Source of the DNA: Gnetum montanum
Lineage: Eukaryota > Streptophyta > Gnetopsida > Gnetales > Gnetaceae
DNA: 64,000 nt
Direction of reading: 5' to 3'
Assembly: GCA_015680685.1 (NCBI GenBank)
Contig: MNCI01000627.1
Span: 533,932 to 597,931, forward strand
Shown here: one piece after another, positions 37,324 through 49,844 of the stretch
Layout: every line of letters begins with the position of its first letter
Numbering within the stretch: position 1 is the stretch's first letter
Translations under genes and position numbers: made by a program
Notes under the pieces: generated by a model
The model's input: the letters and a program-made list of their open reading frames with translations, nothing else
What the model was told of the DNA's origin: nothing
Databases searched by the model: none

Positions 37324-38157
37324 TGATGAGTGGCGAGGTACCCCTACACTCAACCATACGAATACGAGTGTTTCACGCACGATCTGGTCGAACTCCGCAG
37401 ATGGGCTAATTGTGGTATATAGATAGTTACTCGTTGATCGCAATTCGCTGTCTTCCCACCTGGACTAGTATTTTCTTTGTCACGTATGGTTTAGTCTAGA
37501 GTGAGGTGTATGATGTGGTTTCTAACCTAGTGCTACTCCTGGAGGCAATGGAAAATAACTTTAATTATGCTAGGAGGAAAAGGGAGAGAGAATCTAAGCT
37601 AGCCTAAGTACGATGAGCATTTGTTCCTTAATCATTCGTACACATCTTGGACCTCATGCATGACTACTACTGAGATTACCAAGCACATGTCCTTGGTACA
37701 CTACTGGGATACCAAGTAGTCACACTTGAATGCTCGTTATTAAGTCATGCTCATTCCACGTTTAAGGAGTTTAGGGTGAAGAGATATTAACTACGAAAGC
37801 AATCAATAACAATAACAATTAACTAATTAAACTAAGTGAATGCTGCAATGATGAAGTAATCTCAATCTTTATTTCCAGTCATGTGCGTGTCCAAGTACGT
37901 CACACTCAAATAAAGGTGTCGTACAATTACAATCATCACACTGTGGGCATGAACTGGGGAAAAAGGTTTAGAAAGACTAAAAATGAAAACTAACTTCTAA
38001 CTAAAAACCAACCTACTTTCGTCATGCACCTAAGGTGTATTTATAGGCCTGCACAAGAGCCACGATATCGCGTATACGATATTGCGAGCCAAGCCACGAT
38101 ATCACGTACGCGATATCGCGAGCGCAATATCGTAACCCAATGAATCACGATTCATCA
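37324..38157 (-). mobile_element. 5' LTR of element B (834 bp)
   Basis: TGATGAGTGGCG...CGATTCATCA in + orientation, followed by the GTAAA target duplication. This is the best preserved U3 in the window: on the - strand, CGATATTGCG, CGATATCGCG, TGATATCG, CAATATCG and CGATATCG palindromic motifs (38070-38140), then TATA (complement of gtgtatttataggc, 38036-38049). It retains more CG dinucleotides than the 3' LTR. Confidence 0.92.
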
Positions 38158-39600
38158 GTAAAACTCTAATTTGCTATAAATAAATTTATTTAATTATACA
38201 CAAGGAATATAAAATTTTGTTGTGTTATATTGCTTTTGTGTATTTATGCTTCTAATTAATAATTTCTATCTATTTTATGGAAACCTTTGAAATTAATTAG
38301 TCAACTTTAAATACAAATCCTTGGGATTCCATAGCATCTCTATTAATTATTTATAGGATATTTTATAGCTAATTAAAAGGGGTATTACACTTTCTCTACT
38401 CTTTCGTTTCTCGTCTCTTTTCTTCTCTCTTGATGAGGTGTTCTCTCAATTACATATGAATATAATGGCTATACACCTCCTTATATAGCTTTTGGAGGAT
38501 GGTTGGTTGAACCATGATTGGTTCACTTCACCTAAGGGTAGAGTAGGATTGAGTAAGACTTGTCAATTTTTTTTAGCATTGAGAATAAACCAAGACCTAT
38601 CCTTCAAAGATTCTTAGATTAAATATAAAATATTTAGATTTATGTAGATTTTGGAATATTTTAAAAAATTTAATTAAAACATTTGCTTGACCCATAACTT
38701 CAAACTTTTGGCCCAAAACTTATATACTTCTTAGATAGGAAATTAAAATAACCTTTCTTACTAAAGGGGTTTTTGACTCTTCTTGTATTTTAATGCAAAA
38801 AGCCCAAACTAGCCAGGAAAAAGTTAAGGAACATGGGATGATTGATGGCTCAATTTTGAATATGAACCTTTATAACTTTGAAAATAATTTTTGTACATTT
38901 TTTATGTTTGTAAAATAGAAAACATGTACAAATTTTGGTATTTAAGCCATGTTTGTATATAAATAATAAAATATTAGAGTCATGAAATTTTCATCTTTAC
39001 TTTTTAATCTAGTAGACACAAGGATCATTTTTCATATTAACATAGGCTATACATTTGATAGAAAAATAAAGTTATTTTATGATATATTATTATTTTAATG
39101 TTGAATATATTATTTTATTAATAAAATTCAAACATGACTAACTTTATTTTTAGAAGTATGTTTGAGGTAAAATAAGTATCATTGGTATCATCTTCTTGCA
39201 TACTTTTACATATTTTCTAGCATTTACTTTTTAATGGTTGTCTTAGTTTCTCATTTTTTTATATTTATATTTATTTAATTATTAATGCAAGTAGTAAGGA
39301 ATTTTGTTGTAGCATATTATTATATTTTTTTTTATACTCTTTAACAACTATTTTTATTAGTTAAGCCACTATTTTATTAATTTTCTCTAGGTTAAATCCA
39401 AATTCTTGGTATTAGTAGCTTTTCTATTCTTGATTTATAGGTTGTTATAGATAATTAACAAAGATGTTACCTTAACTTCTATGATCTTTTATAAGTCTTT
39501 CGTTTTTTTTATATATAATCTCTACATTCACATTATTCCTATATTATCCTCCTGGTAAAAGTTGATTAATAGGTAGGGCTAAGTTATAAAGTTATAATTA
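38158..39600. repeat. Host repeat right of element B, diverged relative of 3220-3800
   Basis: After the target duplication the text includes aaccaagacctatccttcaaag (38592) and 'ctcttcttgtattttaatgcaaaaagccc' (38777-38805). These are recognisably related to 3490-3530 and 23930-23970, so element B sits inside a larger repeat. AT-rich, no coding gene. Confidence 0.55.
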
Positions 39601-41930
39601 ATTTAAATCTCTCAAAAAAAACTACATAGTAACTATAATGTCAAAAGAACACATTTTGAAAGCATGAAGCAAGAAAAACAACACTGGCAGCGTCTCAATG
39701 AAAAATACATGGTTCTTTCATTTAAAGAAGTACACCATCATCTCTATCTTGAAGACTACAAACCCTTTTTCTTTTCAGTAAATTCAACGTAGAAATGATG
39801 ATAACATTTAGCTTACAAATGAGGAAAAAAGCTCGGTGGGAAAACATAAAATCTCACTTACAAATTCCCTGGAGGAGAATTTACAGGATTTTTCGTTACT
39901 GTGAGTACTTTTCGATTTATGCAAATATTTATCAATCCTGTTAGTTTCCAAAGATCCATTACAAATGGCTCTTCCAATCATCTTACCATGTGTAAAAATT
40001 ATGAATCATGTCAATCTCTCCTCATATTTATTTTAAAAATCATTTAATTTTTGCCTATTTTAAAACGACATTCAAAAACCTGCAACATGATCCGCTTTTC
40101 AAAAGGGAAAGACGACCAAAACATGTTTATCAAGTTAATGACCCAACATAGCAACACACACCAGTTCAATGACAACAATTAGACGGAAAAATATTGGATA
40201 AAATAATTGTAGCAATTATTATGCTTTTCAGTTATAATATGGTTCAAATCAATTATACTAAAACAAAAGACAGCTACATTGGCCACCTGCATGACAATCT
40301 GGTCTTTAACAACATGTTGCTAAATGCATGGAGCCATGTCGTAGGATAAGTAATCTGCGCGTGCGATCCCAGGTGGAGAAGAAAGGATGGTTATCTGTTC
40401 GAATACGATGCACTGTTCTGCAACAAATAAGGTCACCTAATGTATCGATATAGAGCGACATCTATCCATTCTGAATATAAGTTCTACAAATTAGTTAAAT
40501 AAAACAGGAAAATTCATCCATCTTTAATTCAAAGTTTTTAACGATGAAAGGAAAAAGTTGAGGGCTGTCGTGCATAATTTACAGGTCAGCCAGTAAACCA
40601 TTGCTTTATATGAGCCTTGGTTATTTCCTACGTAACCGTGAGGCTATACACTGGAATAAGAAGGGACAAGTTGCTAATTAATCCTTCAGTTACAGCAAAA
40701 GTACGCTCTCTTATAGCATTATGTGAGTCCTTTCCAGCCATATAATCATAATTGTAACTTTACACCATCCCTTTCTGCAGGATCATCACTTTTTGTTTGT
40801 GCTCATGATCACTTACAATTAAACGTCTCTTTAGTAACTTGCTCTAATCAGCCATCTCCTTCCTTCTGGTGGTTCCATTAATACAAATTAATGTATCTTT
40901 TCTTAAGTTCTTAAAACGATCCACTGGCGTGCTCCAACACTAATTTAATGGTCAGTGCAGTGGTTCATACCACCATGACTGAAAAAGAAGAAATGTGTTG
41001 AGCCTTCAGTAAATAGTTATCCCTGAAAAGCATGAAAACGTCAGCAAAAGCATCAGGAAGAATAACCATGTAAAAAACATGGCATTATCCAAAGAAATTA
41101 AGCTGCGTATTATGAAGTGGATTAACATAAAGTATTTTTATTTGTGATCATTACTTTGTGTAGGACCAAGAGTCTGGGTCCCATTATGCTGCAACCAAGA
41201 AAAAGCACATGAGCCAGTATTGTTAGAAGAAGCATCTGTCCTTTGGGATGCTCAGAGTATTTCAGATAATGATGAGGATTCGTTGTCACACAATCAAGTG
41301 ACAGGTACAAAATCACAGAGGACATACACAATAAAGACTTGTTTTTGTAAGAATAAAGAGGAGAAATCTCAATGTGGATAGGAAGAAAACAAGTCCTATA
41401 CTAAATTAAGCACAGATAGCTCTTGATGGTGCAGATATAAAGGAGGACTGAACAGTCATGATACTTTGGCAAACGTTTCTGTCTTCAGACTGATAATTAG
41501 TTTGTGCTTGCCCAGCATGACCAAGACACCGTCATACCAAACAAGAAATAGACGAAGCAAATGTAATCTCGTTGTTCATGACGGCAAATGACGATGCTGC
41601 AATATACGGAAAAAGATGGAGCCGATCAACATAATAAATAGTGTAAACAGAGAGGATGGAATGTCAGAGAACGACAATGCATGAATAAATATCGGATGTT
41701 TCAAAACTTCGGGTCATGCAGGAAGGAGCTTTCTACACTTGTACAGGAAAACTAGGAAAAACTGTGGGAATACGATGAAAACGGGAGGTTATAAATTTGA
41801 AAAAAAAAAAAATCTCAAGGCCAGACAAGTGGTCAGCACTCTGAATCAGAACCGATAAAGTCTTTTTAAATTTCAAAACCGGAGAAGCATGATCCAAGCT
41901 AGAAGTCATAAGAGAAATACCTGGAGAAGA
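39600..41930. other. Intergenic region downstream of the LBD gene
   Basis: No supported coding region and no clear mobile element. The part nearest the LBD stop (about 41400-41933) probably holds its 3' UTR; the poly-A site could not be placed. Confidence 0.45.
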
Positions 41931-41933
41931 ATG

Positions 41934-42656
41934 TCACTGAGGGGAGAGATGGCCTAAGCTTCCTCCACTGCTTCTGCTTGCCCCGTCACTTGTACCAGTT
42001 CTCTGGTATGAATTATAAAGACCTGATGTGGACATAGGGCTTGGTGCTCCTCCCCCACCACCACTGGCAACAATATTAGGATTAACACCCAGAGCAGCCA
42101 GGCCAGCTTCGTAGGAACCGTTGCCCAGCCTGACAATTTCAGCCCACTGCTCTCTTGCGTAGTGAGGCAGCTGCTGCTGTTCTAGCAAGGCCTGGGAATA
42201 GGTCGGATCTTGCTGATTGTGCAGTCCTAGGTTGCCCATCCCGAGGTCCACCAGGTTCATTTGCTGCTGTGCAGGAGTGGAAGGCTGCATCAGAGGGGCC
42301 TGTCCGTTAGGCACCATGCCTGTGTATCGAGCCAGCTCGGCGTGTGCGCTATGCAGATCGCACACTAGGCGTTGAAGCTTTGCCTGCAGAATTGAAATAG
42401 TTCCGACGCAGCCGTACACAGGGTCTCTCATCCTCCAGTCTGCTTCGTATGCCAGAGAATTCACTGCGTCTTCTCGCTTATGCGCAGGCAGCTCATTCAG
42501 CAGCTTCGTGATATTGCTGGCTCCGAATATCTTGTGAACGTTTGCGAATTTGTGCGGTTGGTCGGGCGGGAAGTAGGGGGCGAACACGCATTCTGCTGTG
42601 CATTTTCTCCTCAAGAACTTGCAGGCTGCGCAGGGCGATCCAGATGAGGACGCCAT
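41934..42656 (-). CDS. LBD: LOB-domain (AS2/LBD class I) transcription factor
   Basis: A plant-specific nuclear DNA-binding protein that acts in organ boundary and leaf patterning in this family. The 240-residue frame is complete. The LOB domain spans residues about 8-110: the zinc-finger-like CX2CX6CX3C (C9, C12, C19, C23), the GAS block FANVHKIFGASNITKLLNEL (37-56), the invariant DPVYGCVG (78-85) and a leucine-zipper-like LX6LX3LX6L (L90, L97, L101, L108). This makes it class I, closest in wording to AS2/LBD6-like and LOB-like members; the exact orthologue is not settled. The C-terminal half is Gln-rich (140-170), then Gly/Ser-rich. The start MASSSGSPCAACKF matches the family start. Two bases before the ATG is an AG preceded by a pyrimidine tract, pointing to a 5'-UTR intron as in other AS2-type genes. 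Confidence 0.97.
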   Translation of the reverse strand: MASSSGSPCAACKFLRRKCTAECVFAPYFPPDQPHKFANVHKIFGASNITKLLNELPAHKREDAVNSLAYEADWRMRDPVYGCVGTISILQAKLQRLVCDLHSAHAELARYTGMVPNGQAPLMQPSTPAQQQMNLVDLGMGNLGLHNQQDPTYSQALLEQQQLPHYAREQWAEIVRLGNGSYEAGLAALGVNPNIVASGGGGGAPSPMSTSGLYNSYQRTGTSDGASRSSGGSLGHLSPQ

Positions 42657-42658
42657 GT

Positions 42659-43798
42659 CTGGAAAGGCAGAAAATAATTAAGGAAATCAGGCAAGTAGTA
42701 GGGTTAAAAATTCTTGATGCAGAATTGTTTTGGTGTTTCTTGTGAATTGGTGAGAAACTGAGAATTATCCAGCTACGAAAGCTTTCGTGAAGTGAGGACA
42801 TCTGAAATCCGAAAACAATGAAAAAGAAACAACAAAAACCAAAAAGGAAGCCTCCAAAAGTGAACATGGTTTCCTCTTTCTACAAACGCTTTGCTTCGTC
42901 GTCAGCAAGAGAAAACGGTTAGCTTTTAAAAAGCAAAAATGGTAGTGCTTGGGGCACTGGAGTTATCACATCCATTATCGTCGAATTTAACAATACGCAG
43001 AAGGCGTTCAGTTTTAATTTCCATTTCTTGATAACAAAAAATTTCGTGAGTGCCTCTCCTTGACATGGATCGGAGGAGGCAACTAAGATGTAACAGAACA
43101 GAGTCTTTAATTCCTGAAATATTTCTTGAAAGTCTTTCCGAGATTCTCTTCTTGAATCTGTCGTTCCTTAGCCCCGATATTCAAGTGCATGCAATTAACA
43201 GATTCACAAAACAAGGGCCAAGATAAAAGATCGATGACCTTCTGGCCTTCTGGAGGCCGCCGTTTCCATTGTGCCTAATCCAAGGGAAAGAAAAGAAACC
43301 GGAAGACGCTCAAACGAGTAACCTAAAAACAAAGCAGAGGCAGAACTCTCAAAGAAAATAAAATCTTTGAAAAGACTCTTTGCAGAATAAATCCTAGAAA
43401 ATTTTAATAGAGACATCAAGTAGTAACAACATCAAAATTGAAGAAAATGCAATAAAGATATTTTAAAAAATTATAGGAAACATAAAAGATTGTCAAAGAT
43501 AGCAAAGACTGAATGAAAAAATCAAAATTTGTAACTACATACCAGAGAAGATTAAAAAATTTGGATAATCACATTGAAGATGATATAAGACAATCTGATA
43601 TAAACATAAAGATTTCAAAGATAGTGAGGATCAGCATCTATATAATTAAAAGATTTGGAAATAGCACCACGATACCAAGAACGATGAAAATCGGATAACA
43701 AAAACGCGATAGACATTTTAAAAAATTTCAATCGAACACACAGACATTAAACGTAATCAAAAGCAGTGAAAATAGCATGATTAAAATAAAATCGGTAC
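42659..43798 (-). other. Probable 5'-UTR intron of the LBD gene
   Basis: The acceptor TTTTCTGCCTTTCCAG (complement, ending at 42659) has a CTTAAT branch-like site just upstream. The best donor seen is TTCACAG/GTACCG at 43799/43798. It lies wholly in the untranslated leader, two bases before the ATG. Donor choice is inference; other GT sites are possible. Confidence 0.5.
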
Positions 43799-43932
43799 CT
43801 GTGAAAAGAGATTTAATGATCTGATAAGAATTCTTCCAGGAACCGTATAATCAATCTTTCGAACTTTCAAAGAAAAAGGCAATCTAGCTACCGAACCTCG
43901 ACGTAAAAAATCCGGCGTCTTTAACTTGGATC

Positions 43933-44286
43933 TCAATTCTGTGATCTCACTTGGAATGAATATTCTCTCACAGACGGAAGCAAGAAACGCAAAAGCACAC
44001 GAGAGCGTAGATATATACGCATCCAGAAGTCTGCCACCGTGAAAGCAACAAGGATCCGATTCAGCTCTCCCAGACGAATATTAACACGAAGAACATGATG
44101 ATAATAATCGTTTGTTGCTATTGCGCTTGTTGTTTTCTTCGTTTCTTTGTTGTTGTTGCTGCTAGTCCTGCTGCTTCCTTTGTCGCTGCTGCTGTTAGTT
44201 AACAAAATGCGCGCGCCTTCAACAAAATGTCCCGATTCACGCGGAGATTTCAGAATCCGGATCCGATGTTTCTTCGCTTCATGCAA
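43933..44286 (-). other. 117-codon upstream ORF in the predicted LBD leader
   Basis: The ATG at 44286 lies about 100 bases downstream of the TATA box and the frame ends at 43933, before the proposed intron donor. The peptide is Ser/Asn/Lys-rich in the middle (from an AAC/AGC-type repeat, 44140-44200). If transcription starts after that TATA box, this ORF would precede the LBD start and could dampen its translation. No known domain. Confidence 0.3.
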
Positions 44287-44383
44287 TTTCCCTGAAGCAT
44301 CAACAAACCGCCTTTATTCCATTCATTCCGTCTCCCACTCTCTCTATCGGTAAATACCACGCCACGGCCTGTGGCCGCAAATA

Positions 44384-44391
44384 TATTTATA
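44384..44391 (-). promoter_or_regulatory. TATA box, putative LBD promoter
   Basis: TATAAATA on the - strand within GATATAAATATATTTGCGG, about 590 bases upstream of the proposed intron donor. It precedes a GC-richer leader region, in contrast to the AT-rich flanks. Confidence 0.5.
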
Positions 44392-44924
44392 TCTTTTATT
44401 CTCGCCGGTCGTTATCGGGGAAATTTTTATAATTGCACTTTTATGATTATTATTTTATTGAATTTTCATTCCTGGTGACCGTCTCTGCCCGTGGCTACGT
44501 TGGAATTTGCTTTTTTGTTTCCTGTCGGCGCGGCCACGTCAGAGGCCATGTACTAGTTAGGCCGTTTTGCATCTGCCACGTGGCGGTCAGATTCTGTACG
44601 GTGACCGGCAATTCAAGCGATTTTTTTTAAGAAATATTTTTGGTGACTTTTGTTTGCCCAGTTGGATTGTTTCCCAAATGGTTTTTTATTTTACAGTCAC
44701 TATTTTTAGAAAGCCCGCCATCCGCGGACGCCCACCGGGTCCACGCCACAGCTTATGTAATCTTTTAATCGTTAATTATTAATTAACCTCGTGTACAATA
44801 TCATTTACTGAATTCGCTGTACATTGTTGTGCGCATTTACTTCGTCACAAGAACTAATTTGAAGATTAGCTAACAATTCCTATACGATTGGTTAATTAAC
44901 ATGGGATCGCAACTTCTTGACGAG

Positions 44925-45015
44925 GATATCTCATCTGGTTAAAGTATGTGCTTTAAGTGTTGGTGGGGCATGGAGAACACCGCTTGTGACAGTGAAAGTT
45001 CCAAATTCAGTTCAG
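44925..45015 (+). mobile_element. tRNA-derived SINE-like fragment
   Basis: Box A-like atatctcatctggttaaag (44927-44945) and box B-like agttccaaattc (44997-45008) are spaced as in tRNA-derived plant SINE heads, with the usual ggtggggcatgg-type middle. Diverged; the tail is uncertain. Confidence 0.35.
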
Positions 45016-46700
45016 GATATAAACTTCATGTTTCAAGTTCAATTCTAAGGATATAAACTTCATGTTACAAGTTCAATTCTACTGTGAAGCATCATTTAGC
45101 TTCAATTTTAAACATTGTTATATTGTTTACACCCAAGGCACGGGGTTCACTGTGTAGCATAAGATAGCAAATTGAATTCTGTGTTTAGACCTTGATATCT
45201 TAATTTTACGGTCATTTTAAGATAAAAAAAATAAGGTGTACTTTTAACCTTGGATTCATAAAACTAGAGCAAGATCACTGAGTGAGATAGTAGCCAAAAA
45301 TGGATAGGGCCTACAACTTTAATGATGAGTCCTAGTGCATAAAGGTACTACAGAATGACATAACCTTATCTTCTCCTAATCCCATTGGCAACATCTTGAT
45401 GCATAATTGGACTCGAGTTAAGTTACTATCAAGGCAAGACATGGTCATTTTCAAGGTGCCTGATTGGGACAAGCATACAATTCTCAAAGGATATTTTGTT
45501 TACGTAATAAGCTACATGTGGTTAAAGTAAGACTCAGTGGAAATGGAATGGACATTTTGTTTATTGCATACAAGGTGGGTAGGGAAGTGATGGGATGGGT
45601 GACTTTGTGGTTACGTAGAAAACAAAACAAAGCAAAACACGAGACAAGAAGAAGAAGAGGTGGCGTGCCTTTGCTTTGAGAAGAGTGATGAAGCAAAAGA
45701 AATAGGAGCCCAAATGCAACTCATGCGGGTGGGAACATGGACATGAAAACTTTGAAATCACGTAAGGGGATGGGGCGGAAAAAAAAGTTGGTTTCTTTCT
45801 TTCTTTCATCGAAGTTGGCGAGCTTAGTCCCAACGCGGATTATAAAGGTTTGAAAACGGACCATTTGTCGCATATGTGTGGGACAATTTTTTTATGCAGC
45901 TGGTCACGGTTTCAAGGCCTCGGAAATTGTATTCTACAAGCTTCGATTGTTACCCCACGTGAGTGTCCACGTCGTGGCTCCAAATTTGTCTTTTATTTAT
46001 TTATTTTTTGGTGCATTGTACTGGAAAGGTTTTTGTGGGAGAGGCTTCTCTTACTTTCTCGGCTTTACGTCACCTTTGCGGTGTTATTGCGTCATGGTTG
46101 TGCGTTCCCAATGCTCCTTACAACATACCTCGTATCTGGAACCAACCTTGGCGATAGAAAATAAAATAAAATAAAGTAGTGGAAGGTGGCACCTTAGGGT
46201 AAGATCCAAGCGTCCTTTCCTTCTTCCATCCATCCATCCGTCCGTAGGAAGGGAGTAGGCATGCCTCTTCCACATGCATTATGCCACATTGCCACCACAA
46301 CCTATGCTTGCATGTTAATGGATAGTATTACTCCTTACGTGATGTGGATTTGCAAAGTGGGCAACATAGTCGAGTAACGCTACATTCATGCAATAATAGG
46401 TTGGAAGTTTAAATCAAAGCTTAGTTTCTTAGGGAAAGTCCGGTTATTGGATGAACTCTAAATTAGCAAGTACAGTAACAATATTATCATGGCCGGTACA
46501 GATGAACACCAAACCCATTAAAAAACCCCAGACCATCAAAATCAAAAATATATATATATATAGAAGTTAGGTACAACATCACAAAGGTTATGCAAATTTG
46601 GAGAAGTAGAAGAACACACCATTTAGAGGCACCACATTACTTCATCTTGCATAGATTTTTTTCCACAAGTGAAAAAACATCCATGGATGTTAAATCAAAT
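45015..46700. other. Intergenic region, no gene seen
   Basis: Short overlapping frames on both strands (45464-46300) show no recognisable family. A ccat-type microsatellite (tccatccatccatccgtccg) lies at 46226-46245 and a short (TA)n at 46548-46561. Confidence 0.5.
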
Positions 46701-46740
46701 CTTGTTATTCTTTTTTTTTTCTTGTTTTCTTTTCTTTTTT

Positions 46741-46770
46741 CTTTTTGCTTTTTTTTTTTTNCTCTCTCTC

Positions 46771-46807
<37 letters not shown>

Positions 46808-47035
46808 AGAGTGAGAGAGAGAAGACAACTTGGGATTGGTAGCACAACCTCCCTCAACTTGGGGTTGATCACACAACCCTTACCCACACAACAAGATGAA
46901 TGTGATCCACTAACAAAAAAGATCTTGCTACAAAGCTACCCCACTATTACTACACCCAAAAACAAAGGAAAGAATCAAACCCGCAACCTCCCAACTAAAA
47001 GACAAAGTGTTTTGATCACTTGAATTCCATAGTAA
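46741..47035 (-). mobile_element. tRNA-derived SINE with long poly-A tail
   Basis: On the - strand a tRNA-like head holds box A-like TGGAATTCAAGTGATCAAA (about 47030-47012) and box B-like GCGGGTTTGATTC (46972-46984). A body and a CTCTCTCTCACTC stretch follow. It ends in a long poly-A (poly-T, 46773-46806 in +). A second T/TC run with one N (46761) lies just beyond. Box order, length of about 250 bp and tail fit a plant SINE. Confidence 0.65.
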
Positions 47036-47039
47036 TGAG

Positions 47040-49840
47040 TAGGCTTGGAATTTCAATTTATGGATACGCAAATACAATATAAATAAAAATAAAAAGCAAT
47101 ATGATGTTGGCTAACGTAGTCCACTAATGATACATTTATGCAATAAAAAATAAAGGTTGGATGAAAGCTTATTTGATACCCTTGCATATGAGAAAGGGGT
47201 CATAGATGTCAAAATCTCCGAAGACAACTGCATCTTGATGCTTAGCCACATCAATTCAATACTAAGGGCTTTAGGTTCTTCCAAGAATAGTGGTATACGT
47301 TGTTGATTTGATCACGGGGATGCTGGTAAGAGCTCCTCTCAAAAACACCCCTCCTAATCAACTACCTTACCATTCGCCATACGCATTGCCCTTGCCACCA
47401 ACGTTGATTTTGGCTTGACCCTACTACCCATCCCTAACACGTCCTATTTACACTTGCCATAAACACCTTGTATTGTGCCAACCCCTCCCGTAATGTTCTT
47501 GCCTTTCGTACTAGCCTCTCATAAGGTAAATACTTTTTGGAGCACTCTCACACCCTAAATTCCTCATTGAACAATGACATGACTTACACAACATTAGCAC
47601 ATACCTTCTCTAATTATTGCTTATGAAGATGCAACACCACAACTCCCTCCACATAAACCACTAATGCCTAATCCCCTATTTACGTCATTAATGATCTTGA
47701 ACCACCCCTACCCTCACTCTTTCCACATATCCCTCCTTGTGCCTCCCCCACCTCCCACTACGCTTTACTTCAACATCCCTCACCACACTTCCACCCACTA
47801 AGCCCTAACCATCTACATGCACACCTAGTCAATAATGCAAATGCTCATCCTTGGCTATCTATGGAGGATCCTTTCTCTAAATGTCACAAGGTTAGTCCAT
47901 ATCACAAGCGTGGATTTTCAATGGCGAAACTTAATTATATGGGGCAACCAATTACCCTCATAGTTGTACATTTCCTAAGAATTAGGAGCTCCACAATGAT
48001 AATGCACCTACCTATGTTCATTATCATGAGTTCTAGTCTACAAACTTATTGGAACATGAGATGCTCAATCCAATCATTTTTGCATAGGCTACTCTTTCCT
48101 TTAGAATGCTAAACATGATAAAGTATCATGTTAGCACCAGTTTCTTCATGTTGTCATGCATAACAATTGTTGATTATTTTGTAACCTTAGTGGCTTCTCT
48201 CTTTCAAGCTTGCCTTGCCTGTTTTGCTAAGGACTTTTAGTCTAATTTTGTACTTTCTTTTTATTTAATATAAGCTTTTTGAGATTTTTCTCCAACAAAT
48301 TTTTAGAACTTTAAATCAAATATCATTATTTCATTTGTAATACTTAAATAAAAGCTAATTGCACTAGTGGGTTATGAAAAGGTTGGTTTAAAAAATTTTC
48401 CAAGTGTATAATAATCTTATAAATTTTTGCCTAATTAACAAAAAGTGAAAAGCTAATATTCGCTTTCTTCGATGAAAACCCCCTTTCCTAAAATGCCTTC
48501 GTAGTTTCAACATGTTTCCTTTGTTATAAATTGAGCCCTACACTTTATAAACCTCACATCACAAAGCACTAACCTTGTTAACTGATTTTGTTACAACATG
48601 AAAGATGCTTTTCCAATAGTACCAATTTGTTGGCATTGTATTTACAAAATTGTTGCAACATTAAACTAAAAAATTGAATATTGTTATTCAACTTACCACA
48701 AACATGATAAACTACATCATTTATGTGAAAGAAATACACCATGTTTTCACTTTAATATTAATTTTCTAATGAAAACAACATGGCAAGAAAAAACTTTCTA
48801 ATTACAAGGATATCTTCTCAAATATACAACATTATAGTTGAAATATTTGAAACATCATAGAGAGAAAAATTAATTGTTATTTGGGAGGATGACCCCCACC
48901 TTAACAATACTTATATCACTTTCAACATCTATATGTGAACTTAAAATAGAAAAAAGCTTTGAGGTAGTAAAAGAAAGTTGTGATAACATATTAACATTTG
49001 AAATAATATGAGAATTTGGTGGTACATATTTGCAACTTAATATTATCCTTTTTTCAATAATCTATACCATTAGTTATAGCTTACTTGTAGAAGTAAAATC
49101 ATTCACATAAGCTTTTATCTTTTTTTTTTATTTCCTTATTGTCATTTGATCATTTTTATGGTTGATATTAATTTGATTTTTCTTATCTTCAACTTCAAAT
49201 TGCTTTTCCAATCTTAAATTCAACAAATTTTTTCTTTTCCATGACATCTTTTTTATTGATAAAAAAAGAATAAGCATTAAATAAATGTTCTTCAAGATGA
49301 AAAAAGTGGTAAGAATTAGAAAAATATTTATATGTAACCAATTTTTTTTGTAGTTAAGAAAATTGATTTCAACAAAAAAAACGTCTACAAAAACTAAATG
49401 CTATGGAAGTACATTCCATATGCTTAATGGAACTAAGAAGACTAATGATTTCCTACTTAGCTTTTTGAAAAATTAACAAAAGATTAAATAGCTCAATAAA
49501 AGACAATACTTTAGAATATTCTTTAGATTGAATATCAAAATCTCGAGTCCACTTACGAATAATCAACATTGCATGCTTATGTATAAATAATCTTATATAT
49601 AGGATCAATGCACCATCAAAGCATTATCTAGCTAAACAAGTGGGAAAAAAATGAGAATAATACTTGGCATAAATGACTTTAATGTCATGCTTTTACATTA
49701 TAAGTAAAACTCTAATTACAACGGAGATAACCAAAAATTTGAATGAACACATATTGTAATATAAAATTAGCAACCAATAACTCATATCCATCATTAGTAA
49801 AGATAAAATGTAACATCCCTATAGTATTACTAGTATGCTT
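47040..49840. other. AT-rich intergenic sequence, LINE-like traces only
   Basis: No intact gene. 47330-47900 is unusually C-rich on the + strand (cacccctcctaatcaacta-type text) and ends near 48170-48290 in 'aaggacttttagtctaattt' and 'tttctttttatttaatataag', which resembles L1-type LINE 3' tails. Confidence in that is low. The remaining sequence to 49840 is AT-rich without features. Confidence 0.35.
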
Positions 49841-49844
49841 AGTA

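Larger units (their letters stand above)
24441..38157 (-). mobile_element. Element B: 13.7-kb non-autonomous Ty3-like LTR element (Athila/Tat-style)
   Basis: Complete on the - strand: 5' LTR 37324-38157, primer-binding site 37305-37322, gag (36720-37197 and 30000-31950), spacer, internal promoter (28743-28795), third ORF (28247 to about 25430), 3' LTR 24441-25256. The target duplication GTAAA is seen at 24436-24440 and 38158-38162. No aspartic protease, reverse transcriptase, RNase H or integrase motif was found between gag and the third ORF, so the element must have depended on a relative (region C-like) for replication. gag is interrupted by a 4.8-kb palindromic insertion (31950-36715); without it the element is about 9 kb. 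The tRNA-Asp-type primer site and the accessory ORF after pol are Athila/Tat-like traits; lineage assignment is inference. Confidence 0.85.

Noticed and set aside
41954-42867. Other frames overlapping the LBD exon
   Set aside because: Out-of-frame shadows of the LOB coding region and its leader.
45464-46300. Cluster of short frames on both strands as possible small genes
   Set aside because: Mutually overlapping, no family resemblance, no splice or promoter context; shadows of the same sequence.
46705-46887. Poly-Lys/Glu frame
   Set aside because: It is a translation of the poly-T SINE tail with an N inside.
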